Origin: an uncultured Lachnospiraceae bacterium | GTDB taxonomy: Bacteria > Bacillota > Clostridia > Lachnospirales > Lachnospiraceae | Reading direction: 5' to 3' | Length of the DNA: 5,310 bases | Assembly: GCA_902783445.1 (NCBI GenBank) | Contig: CACZQX010000118.1 | Span: 1-5,310, forward strand | In this document: in pieces, positions 1-5,107 of the stretch | Layout: the number at the start of each line of letters is the position of its first letter | Numbering within the stretch: position 1 is the stretch's first letter | Made by a program: the position numbers and the translations under genes | Notes under the pieces: generated by a model | Told to the model about the DNA's origin: nothing | The model's database searches: none | Seen by the model: the letters and a program-made list of their open reading frames with translations, nothing else

Positions 1-1
1 C

Positions 2-445
2 GAAAACGGCGAGCTTAAATACCCGATTATGGGTTGCTACGGTATAGGCGTGGGAAGACTTGCGGCTTCTGTTTGCGAGGCACATCGTGATGATTACGGC
101 CCTATTTGGCCGATTACCATTGCACCTTATGAGGTACATATTTGTGCACTTCGTGCGGATGATGAGGAAGTTAAATACCTTGCCGACAACATTTATGAGA
201 AGCTGAAAGCCGATAAGGTTGATGTTATCTATGATGACAGAAACATCAGACCGGGTGCCATGTTCTCGGATGCGGACTTGATTGCCGCACCTGTAAGAGT
301 AGTGGTTAGTCCTAAAAACCTTAAGGAAGATGCCGTTGAAATCTCCACAAGAGACAAATCAGTACAGAAGAAGGTTTCAAAGGATAATGCTGTTGAGGAA
401 ATTAAAGCTTTGATTGCAGAGCTTTACAAATCATATGAAGTTTAA
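2..445 (+). CDS. proS: Prolyl-tRNA synthetase, C-terminal part (5' end outside window)
   Basis: This is the last 147 residues of ProRS, the cytoplasmic class II enzyme that charges tRNA-Pro with proline. The reading frame is open from base 2 and stops with TAA at 443-445. The visible part starts just before class II motif 3 (MGCYGIGVGR, 29-58), which belongs to the ATP-binding catalytic core. It continues through the linker with YGPIWP and IAPYEVHI into the anticodon-binding domain, where YDDRNIRPGAMFSDADLIAAP matches the usual YDDR..RPG.KF.DADLIG.P signature of bacterial ProRS. The end is complete. The ATG at 29 is an internal methionine of motif 3, not a start. Clostridial-type spacing suggests it is the first visible gene of an operon with the flavin reductase-like gene 23 bp downstream. 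Whether the editing (INS) domain is present cannot be seen. Confidence 0.96.
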   Translation, partial: ENGELKYPIMGCYGIGVGRLAASVCEAHRDDYGPIWPITIAPYEVHICALRADDEEVKYLADNIYEKLKADKVDVIYDDRNIRPGAMFSDADLIAAPVRVVVSPKNLKEDAVEISTRDKSVQKKVSKDNAVEEIKALIAELYKSYEV

Positions 446-468
446 AAATTCAATAAGGGGGTTATTTT

Positions 469-978
469 ATGCATACTTTTCAACCAATAACACAAGATTT
501 TATGGATGTTAATCCTTTTAACATGATTGCAAAGGATGGAATGCTTGTTACGTCCGGTTCAAAAGATGACTATAATACAACCATAGCAATCGGGGGAGGG
601 CTTGGTGTATTATGGGAAAGCGATGTTGCTTTTATTGTTATAAAAGACAGTAAATATATCAATGAATTTATTGATAAAACCGGAAAGTTTTCACTGACAT
701 TCTTTGACGGAAGTTATTCGAAGGAGCTAAAATATATCGGTGCCGTTTCGGGCAGAAATGAGGATAAACTTTCAAATGCCATGATGAATATCAATTATCA
801 TAAGCCTACGGGAACACCTTTTATTGATGAAGGAAAAATGGTTCTCATATGCGAATGTGTTACGGAGCTTCCGATTTCGGCAAAAAACATGGACCCGAGT
901 ATGGCGGGCAAAAACTTCGATCCTAACGATCAGAATGTTATGTATGTGGGAAAAATCGTTGAATTTATGGCAAGATAA
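469..978 (+). CDS. Flavin reductase-like FMN-binding split-barrel protein
   Basis: This 169-residue protein probably binds FMN in a flavin reductase-like split barrel and reduces flavin or another small substrate; the true substrate is unknown. The signs of the family are a central GGGLGVLWESDVAFIVIKDS segment (residues 42-61), which matches the pattern G.(M/L)GV.W..PVA.V.V..S of clostridial flavin reductases; then KYINEFIDKTGKFSLTFF (62-79); then GAVSGRNEDK (91-100), equivalent to the usual SGRD.DK; and the closing strand NVMYVGKIVEF (156-166), equivalent to H.MY.GEI. No signal peptide or membrane segment is present, so it should be cytoplasmic. The start is set by AAGGGGG at 455-461, 7 bp before the ATG. 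It lies 23 bp after proS and 46 bp before aroE, so it is probably cotranscribed with them, though no functional link to the shikimate pathway is evident. Confidence 0.82.
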   Translation: MHTFQPITQDFMDVNPFNMIAKDGMLVTSGSKDDYNTTIAIGGGLGVLWESDVAFIVIKDSKYINEFIDKTGKFSLTFFDGSYSKELKYIGAVSGRNEDKLSNAMMNINYHKPTGTPFIDEGKMVLICECVTELPISAKNMDPSMAGKNFDPNDQNVMYVGKIVEFMAR

Positions 979-1024
979 TTAGAGCAAAGGTTTTTTCAAA
1001 AAATGTATAAAAAAGAGGAAAGAG

Positions 1025-1888
1025 ATGGAAAATACATGTATTGAAAGCTGCAAAGCACCTTTTATGGCAGTGCTTGGCAGCCCGGTTAATTTGAGCAAAT
1101 CACCTCTCATGCACAATACCGCATTTGAGGAACTTAATCTTGATTACAGATATTATGCTATAGATGCAACGGAAGAAACATTGCCCGTGGTTGTTGAAAA
1201 ACTTAAAGCTCAGGGTGCTGTTGGCTGGAATTGCACCATGCCCGTAAAAACAAAAATGTATGAGTTGTGCGATGAACTCAGTACATCCGCAAAGCTTATG
1301 AAAGCGGTAAATACGGTTGTTTATAAGGATGGAAAGATTATCGGTCATAATACCGATGGATTCGGTTTTGTTAATGCCGTTGCCAGCGTTGGTTTTCCGG
1401 TAAAAGGTAGAACTTTAACCATTCTCGGTACAGGCGGAGCGGCAAAGGCTATGATTACACAATCCGCGCTTGACGGAGCCAAAGAGATATTTGTTTTTGG
1501 CAGACCCGGTATGGGCTTTAATGCAATGAGAGAAATGCTTATTTCCGCCAAAGAAAATACAAATTGTAAAATCACATTGCTCAAATATGATAATAATAAG
1601 CTTAACGAATGTATATCGAAAAGTGATATTCTTGCAAATGCAACAAAAGTAGGTCTTAATGCGCCGAATGTTTGCGTTTTGACTGATTTCAGCGCTTTGA
1701 AACGCAATATGCTTGTATTTGATGCGATTTACGAACCTGAAATGACTTTACTTTTAAAAAAGGCTCACGCTGCGGGAAGTAAGATTTTAAACGGCGCGGA
1801 TATGCTTTTTTATCAGGGAGCGGAAGCATTTAAAATTTGGACGGGCAAGGAAATGCCAATTCATATAAAGGAACTAGTTGAAAATTAG
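1025..1888 (+). CDS. aroE: Shikimate dehydrogenase (shikimate/quinate dehydrogenase family)
   Basis: This enzyme reduces 3-dehydroshikimate to shikimate with a nicotinamide cofactor, the fourth step of the shikimate pathway, in the cytoplasm. The 287-residue length fits the family. The substrate site is intact: the S-K-S pair at S24 and S26 (NLSKSPLMHN), the catalytic lysine K75 in NCTMPVK, N96 in AVNT, the catalytic aspartate D111 in GHNTDGFGF, and Q264 in MLFYQGAEAF. The Rossmann glycine motif GTGGAAKA is at 135-142. The cofactor-selecting loop after beta-2 reads VFGRPGMG (157-164), where NADP-dependent AroE usually has NRT..RA and YdiB-like enzymes have FNR.D, so cofactor choice is uncertain. 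Having V74 where AroE usually has histidine (P-H-K) is also uncommon. The start is supported by AGAGGAAAG at 1014-1022. It ends 9 bp before the AroD-AroK fusion, so the two are almost certainly translated from one mRNA. Confidence 0.94.
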   Translation: MENTCIESCKAPFMAVLGSPVNLSKSPLMHNTAFEELNLDYRYYAIDATEETLPVVVEKLKAQGAVGWNCTMPVKTKMYELCDELSTSAKLMKAVNTVVYKDGKIIGHNTDGFGFVNAVASVGFPVKGRTLTILGTGGAAKAMITQSALDGAKEIFVFGRPGMGFNAMREMLISAKENTNCKITLLKYDNNKLNECISKSDILANATKVGLNAPNVCVLTDFSALKRNMLVFDAIYEPEMTLLLKKAHAAGSKILNGADMLFYQGAEAFKIWTGKEMPIHIKELVEN

Positions 1889-1897
1889 AGGTTTGTT

Positions 1898-3223
1898 ATG
1901 ATTAAAGCTTTGACTATAAAGAACGTGGTTATCGGTGAAGGCAGAACAAAGATAGCCGTGTCTTTAATGGGAAAAACCAAGGAAGAGATAATAGAAGAGG
2001 CTAAAGAGGCTGTAGACAGCAGATGCGATATTATCGAATGGCGTGCCGATTATTTTGATAATGCCATGGATTTCAGTGAGCTTCGTCAAGTGGGTGAAGC
2101 TATTATGAAGCTGTCCGTTAATAAGCCGGTTATTTTTACGTTCAGAACCATTGAGGAAGGTGGAGAAAAAGCCATTTCTCTTTCGGAATACAAAGCTTTG
2201 ATGAATGTTGTATCGGAAGGAAAGTTGGCGGATTTGGTGGACATTCAAGCTTTCCTTTATGAAGATACATATATTAACGATGATATTTTTAACTTGATTA
2301 AAAAAATAAAAGCTGACGGATTGCGCGTTATTGTGTCCAATCATAACTTTATGAAGACTCCTTCTCAAGTTGAGATTGTTGCAAGATATTTGGGTATGCA
2401 AAAGCTTGGAGCGGACATTGTAAAAATGGCTGTTATGCCCGCAACCAAATATGATGTAATCACCATGCTTTCCGCAACGGAGGAAAGGGTGGATAATTAC
2501 GCCAATGTTCCCGTTATTTCCATTGTTATGGGCAAGGAAGGTATTGTTTCCCGAATCAGCGGCGAATTTTTGGGCAGTGCCATTTCTTTTGCGGCTCTTA
2601 AAAAATCTTCCGCACCGGGACAAATGAACGTTAATGAGCTTTTTATTATTCTTGATAAATTTCACAGAGCGTACGGTAATTATTCCGGAAGCGAAATCGA
2701 AGAAAGCCTTATAAATATTTTTATCGTTGGCTTTATGGGAACGGGTAAAACAGCTGTTTCAAAAGTACTCAGCGATATTAAAGGCATGGTTTATGTGGAC
2801 GTGGACGAAGAAATCGTTAATGCCCTCGGCATGACCATTCCGGATATTTTCAAAGAAAAATCGGAAGAATACTTCAGAAGCGTCGAAACAAAGGTTTTAA
2901 GTCAAATTGCCGAAAGACGCGGACAAATCGTTGCTTGCGGCGGTGGCATCGTTTTGAAAGACGAAAATATCGAAATTATGAAAAAACATGGTATTGTAGT
3001 CAGACTCGATGCTCCTGCGGAAGAAATATATGCCAGAATTTCCGAAGATTCCAATCGTCCTCTTGCAAAAGATAAGGGCATTGATGGAATCAAAGAAATG
3101 TTAAATGAAAGAAAAGAACGCTATGATAAGGCTGCCGATATTACAATAGATACGGCAGGTATGCAGATTCAGGATATTTGCAGTGCAATCCTTGATGCGA
3201 TTTACGAAAAGGACGAAAAATAG
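1898..3223 (+). CDS. aroD-aroK: Bifunctional type I 3-dehydroquinate dehydratase / shikimate kinase fusion
   Basis: This is one uninterrupted 441-residue protein with two catalytic domains. Residues 1-256 are type I dehydroquinate dehydratase (3-dehydroquinate to 3-dehydroshikimate). By alignment to Salmonella AroD the active site is complete: E47, E87 (FRTIEEGGE), H149 (SNHNF), Schiff-base lysine K176 (GADIVKMAVMP), R219 and Q242. Residues 272-441 are shikimate kinase (ATP-dependent phosphorylation of shikimate): P-loop GFMGTGKT at 278-285, D301/D303, R327 in FRSVE, GGG at 348-350, the lid R387 (RPLA) and R408 in NERKERY. Both domains have normal free-standing length, joined by a linker of about 15 residues (257-271). 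The start is supported by AGAGG at 1887-1891, which overlaps the aroE stop, and by the N-terminus matching AroD. Q117 in DIQAF replaces the glutamate usual in D-(V/L)-E. Both domains should be active; the enzyme is cytoplasmic. Confidence 0.95.
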   Translation: MIKALTIKNVVIGEGRTKIAVSLMGKTKEEIIEEAKEAVDSRCDIIEWRADYFDNAMDFSELRQVGEAIMKLSVNKPVIFTFRTIEEGGEKAISLSEYKALMNVVSEGKLADLVDIQAFLYEDTYINDDIFNLIKKIKADGLRVIVSNHNFMKTPSQVEIVARYLGMQKLGADIVKMAVMPATKYDVITMLSATEERVDNYANVPVISIVMGKEGIVSRISGEFLGSAISFAALKKSSAPGQMNVNELFIILDKFHRAYGNYSGSEIEESLINIFIVGFMGTGKTAVSKVLSDIKGMVYVDVDEEIVNALGMTIPDIFKEKSEEYFRSVETKVLSQIAERRGQIVACGGGIVLKDENIEIMKKHGIVVRLDAPAEEIYARISEDSNRPLAKDKGIDGIKEMLNERKERYDKAADITIDTAGMQIQDICSAILDAIYEKDEK

Positions 3224-3231
3224 CTCAGGGC

Positions 3232-3260
3232 TTGAAAAAAAGGCTTATATAGTATAAAAT
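3232..3260 (+). promoter_or_regulatory. Sigma-A-like promoter of efp
   Basis: TTGAAA (3232-3237) and TAAAAT (3255-3260) are separated by 17 bp, each matching the housekeeping consensus at five of six positions. The -35 box starts 9 bases after the aroD-aroK stop, in the 105-bp gap before efp. A start near 3266-3268 would give a leader of about 60 nt. A shifted -10 (TATAAA, 3253-3258) would leave only a 15-bp spacer and is less likely. Confidence 0.68.
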
Positions 3261-3266
3261 ATTATG

Positions 3267-3287
3267 GTAATTACACCGCTTGGCGGT
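3267..3287 (+). repeat. Two abutting inverted repeats in the efp leader
   Basis: GTAATTAC (3267-3274) is a perfect 8-bp palindrome at the predicted transcription start. It directly abuts ACCGC-TTG-GCGGT (3275-3287), a perfect 5-bp stem with a 3-base loop. No run of T follows, so this is not an intrinsic terminator for the upstream operon. It may be a 5' hairpin that stabilises the efp mRNA, an operator, or chance. The repeats are certain; the function is not. Confidence 0.4.
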
Positions 3288-3328
3288 ATGTTTATGATAT
3301 TCTAAATAGATTTTAAGGAGGAATACCT

Positions 3329-3886
3329 ATGGTATCAGCAGGTGATTTTAGAAACGGATTAACAGTTGAAGTTGAAGGTAATGTATATCAGGTTATCGAG
3401 TTTCAGCATGTTAAACCGGGTAAAGGCGCTGCTTTTGTTAGAACTAAATTAAAAAATATTGTTTCGGGCGGTGTTGTTGAAAAAACTTTCAGACCGACTG
3501 AAAAATTTGAACAGGCTCATATCGAAAGAAGAGATATGCAGTACTTATACTCAGATGGAGAGCTTTACAACTTTATGGATGCGGAAAACTACGATCAGAT
3601 AGCTTTAAACGCAGATACAGTTGGCGATTCATTAAAATTCGTTAAAGAAAACGAGACAGTTAAAGTTTGTTCATACAAAGGAAGTGTTTTTGCAATTGAA
3701 CCACCTCTCTTTGTAGAACTTGAAATTACTGAAACAGAACCAGGTGTTAAAGGCGATACAGCTACAGGTGCTACAAAACCTGCTATCGTTGAAACAGGCG
3801 CACAGGTACTTGTTCCACTTTTTGTAAACCTTGGTGACAAGATTAAAATCGATACTCGTACAGGAGAATATCTCTCCAGAGTATAA
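3329..3886 (+). CDS. efp: Translation elongation factor P
   Basis: EF-P binds the ribosome between the P and E sites and relieves stalling at consecutive prolines. The 185-residue length is standard. It has the usual three parts: an N-terminal KOW-like domain starting MVSAGDFRNG, a middle OB domain (about residues 65-127), and a C-terminal OB domain ending with the family signature IKIDTRTGEYLSRV. The functional loop HVKPGKGAAFVR places the modifiable lysine at K32, as in Bacillus EF-P, where it carries a 5-aminopentanol group. No modification enzyme is encoded in this window, so the modification here is unknown. The start has a consensus AAGGAGG at 3315-3321, 7 bp upstream. Codons favour GAA, AAA, GTT and ACA, as expected of a well-expressed gene. 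It has its own promoter and terminator, so it is probably monocistronic. Confidence 0.98.
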   Translation: MVSAGDFRNGLTVEVEGNVYQVIEFQHVKPGKGAAFVRTKLKNIVSGGVVEKTFRPTEKFEQAHIERRDMQYLYSDGELYNFMDAENYDQIALNADTVGDSLKFVKENETVKVCSYKGSVFAIEPPLFVELEITETEPGVKGDTATGATKPAIVETGAQVLVPLFVNLGDKIKIDTRTGEYLSRV

Positions 3887-3915
3887 TTGTCAAACAACGA
3901 CATATAAAGAAACTT

Positions 3916-3940
3916 AGGCGGGATTTTCCCGCCTTTTTTT
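3916..3940 (+). terminator. Intrinsic terminator of efp
   Basis: AGGCGGGA (3916-3923) pairs perfectly with TCCCGCCT (3927-3934) around a TTT loop, and seven T residues run through 3934-3940. The GC-rich 7-8 bp stem with an immediate U-tract is a textbook rho-independent terminator, 30 bp after the efp stop. There is no matching A-run directly on the other side, so it is probably one-directional. It separates efp from the unit that starts at 3951. Confidence 0.93.
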
Positions 3941-3950
3941 GAAAAAACCC

Positions 3951-3979
3951 TTGACGTAAAAGAAAAGCTAAGTTACAAT
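3951..3979 (+). promoter_or_regulatory. Strong sigma-A-like promoter for the envelope-protein unit
   Basis: TTGACG (3951-3956) and TACAAT (3974-3979) are separated by exactly 17 bp; each hexamer differs from consensus at one position. It begins 10 bp after the efp terminator T-run and lies about 225 bp before the next start codon. Predicted transcription start is about 3985-3987. This is the best promoter match in the window, and no other good match was seen between it and the gene at 4203. Confidence 0.8.
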
Positions 3980-3986
3980 ATCAAGC

Positions 3987-4002
3987 GTATCGATTCTGAT
4001 AC
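3987..4002 (+). repeat. Dyad at predicted transcription start (GTATC-N6-GATAC)
   Basis: GTATC (3987-3991) and GATAC (3998-4002) are perfect inverted half-sites separated by six bases. The dyad starts 7 bp after the -10 box of the promoter at 3951-3979, where a repressor operator would block transcription. In RNA it could instead form a 5-6 bp hairpin at the extreme 5' end. The symmetry is seen directly; the role is inferred. Confidence 0.4.
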
Positions 4003-4021
4003 AATTTTGGCAAAAGATTAA

Positions 4022-4057
4022 TCTAAAGCTAATCGATTTAAGAATGTCTAAAGTAAT
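4022..4057 (+). repeat. Imperfect direct repeat TCTAAAG(C)TAAT
   Basis: TCTAAAGCTAAT (4022-4033, reading through the first A of the following AATCG) recurs as TCTAAAGTAAT (4047-4057), differing by one missing C, with starts 25 bp apart. It lies in the leader about 45-70 bp downstream of the promoter. Direct repeats near helical spacing can be regulator sites, but in AT-rich sequence chance is a real alternative. Confidence 0.3.
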
Positions 4058-4202
4058 TATTATTACTCATACTTGGAATTCAATTTAAATCACACCTTAA
4101 AATTTAATAATTTCGGAAGCATTAAAAAAGGCCGGCAATTATTATGTTTTTTAGTGTTTCCCAAATAATCACAAGAATATTTTCTGTATTTGGAGGATAC
4201 TT

Positions 4203-5081
4203 ATGAAGAAATATTTTACACAGTTTTTTTCTGATGTTTTCCGCAACAAGAAGAAGAGAATGATATTTATTGCTGTTGCTGCTGTTCTTGTTTTTGCAAT
4301 TGTTGCAAAAGTTGCCATATCCGTAAACTTTAAGCAAAAAGAGGCAAAGCTGACTGCGGCGGCGGAAAATATTGCAAAAAAAGGCGAAAAGATTGAAGAA
4401 TCAATTAAAAACTTATTGGGGTCTGATGAAAAAGAAAGTGAAAATAAGTTGAATAATTCGGCTGCTACAAAAGTCGGACTTAACAATAATGGCGGAAATG
4501 CGGTTGTTGAAGAGGAGGATAACTTAGTCAGCGACGAAGTAAACAACGAAGAGTTGACCGCCGGCGGAAGCAGCGGTTCTTCTTGGACCGGAATTAACGG
4601 AAGAGAAAGCGATGAAAACGGTCACTATTCCATTTGTCCCAACTATAGGGAGGTATTCGGAAGTCATTTGACGGATGCTCAAATTAATGATTGGATAGCT
4701 CGTCATCCAAGCGGTGTTTATGATAATTCAGAAGGTTGGGTTGTAAATACGCCTTATCCGAATCAGCCGATAAGCTCACCGGAATTGTTAGCGCTTGTGG
4801 AAAGTGCGGCGGATAGAGTGGCAAGGGATGAGATATCGGATAGAGAGGCTATGCAAATTATAGAGAGAAGCTATGGTGGTACGGCGTGGGTAAATTATAA
4901 TCCTAGAAATGCAGCGCAGATTTATAATGATGTATCTGCAAGAATGCAAGTTGATTATTATATTGCAAATTTTTATGATAATAATCCGGCAGAAGACGCA
5001 TCATTTATAAAATATTATATTAAATACGATCAGTCTACAGATAGTGCATATATTTCAATAGTGACAGTTTTCCTTGACTAA
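4203..5081 (+). CDS. Membrane-anchored extracytoplasmic protein of unknown function
   Basis: I recognise no family for this 292-residue protein. It begins with a basic stretch (residues 14-19, RNKKKR), followed by one strongly hydrophobic segment (about 20-41). This fits a type II single-pass anchor or a long signal peptide, with the rest outside the membrane. Residues 44-80 are rich in Lys, Glu and Ala and may be helical or coiled coil. Residues 80-128 are low-complexity, Asn-, Glu-, Gly- and Ser-rich, and look like a flexible linker. From about 140 to the end lies a compact, aromatic-rich region (YSICPNYREVFG, the helix DAQINDWIARHPSG, a helix about 193-222, WVNYNPRNAAQIYND, and a closing strand AYISIVTVFLD), probably one folded domain with a single cysteine at C145. 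The start has GGAGG at 4192-4196. It follows a strong promoter and long leader, and precedes another exported protein by 26 bp, so the two probably form an operon. Confidence 0.85.
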   Translation: MKKYFTQFFSDVFRNKKKRMIFIAVAAVLVFAIVAKVAISVNFKQKEAKLTAAAENIAKKGEKIEESIKNLLGSDEKESENKLNNSAATKVGLNNNGGNAVVEEEDNLVSDEVNNEELTAGGSSGSSWTGINGRESDENGHYSICPNYREVFGSHLTDAQINDWIARHPSGVYDNSEGWVVNTPYPNQPISSPELLALVESAADRVARDEISDREAMQIIERSYGGTAWVNYNPRNAAQIYNDVSARMQVDYYIANFYDNNPAEDASFIKYYIKYDQSTDSAYISIVTVFLD

Positions 5082-5094
5082 GGCTAAAGGTCTG

Positions 5095-5102
5095 AAAGGA
5101 GG
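5095..5102 (+). promoter_or_regulatory. Consensus ribosome binding site that decides a TTG start
   Basis: AAAGGAGG lies 5 bp before TTG at 5108-5110, ideal spacing in a low-GC Gram-positive. No ATG or GTG lies at usable distance in any frame, so this site is the main reason to call a gene that starts at 5108 with TTG. Confidence 0.85.
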
Positions 5103-5107
5103 AAACA

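Larger units (their letters stand above)
3986..4202 (+). other. Long 5' leader (about 215 nt), no gene recognised
   Basis: The stretch between the predicted transcription start and the ATG at 4203 is very AT-rich apart from GGCCGGC at 4130-4136. It carries a dyad at 3987-4002, a 7-bp alternative pairing (ATCGATT at 3989-3995 with AATCGAT at 4031-4037), an imperfect direct repeat (4022-4057), and a ribosome binding site GGAGG at 4192-4196. I see no T-box sequence, no recognised riboswitch core and no clear terminator. The only small frame with an ATG (4044-4088, 14 codons) lacks a good ribosome binding site. It may be a regulatory leader, a small RNA overlapping the leader, or plain untranslated sequence. 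Confidence 0.45.

Noticed and set aside
991..1003. TTTTTT-C-AAAAAA between the flavin reductase-like gene and aroE, considered as a terminator
   Set aside because: The one-base loop cannot form a hairpin, there is no GC stem and no following T-run; it is an AT-rich spacer.
1345..1707. Minus-strand open frame opposite aroE
   Set aside because: It lies wholly inside the conserved aroE coding sequence, its product looks like no protein family, and it needs its own promoter, which is not seen.
1964..2665. Long open frame on the minus strand (233 codons) opposite the AroD domain
   Set aside because: The plus strand encodes a complete AroD domain with all catalytic residues. The reverse frame gives a His-, Asn- and Phe-rich protein with no recognisable motif, typical of a mirror frame of AT-rich coding sequence.
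3288..3305. Five-codon frame ATG TTT ATG ATA TTC TAA in the efp leader
   Set aside because: There is no ribosome binding site, and it is too short to support from sequence alone.
4044..4088. Possible 14-codon leader peptide (MSKVIIITHTWNSI)
   Set aside because: No good ribosome binding site precedes the ATG, there is no run of one regulatory amino acid beyond three isoleucines, and no attenuator hairpin with a T-run follows.
4130..4136. GGCCGGC in an otherwise AT-rich leader, considered as a terminator stem
   Set aside because: The GCCGGC core is self-complementary without a loop, no partner segment is nearby, and the T-run at 4147-4152 is 10 bases further on. It is a compositional oddity only.
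4122..4337. Minus-strand open frames around the 4203 start (also 4169-4546)
   Set aside because: They overlap the well-supported plus-strand gene and its leader, and their hydrophobic, Ser/Asn-rich content is what the reverse of this AT-rich region would give.
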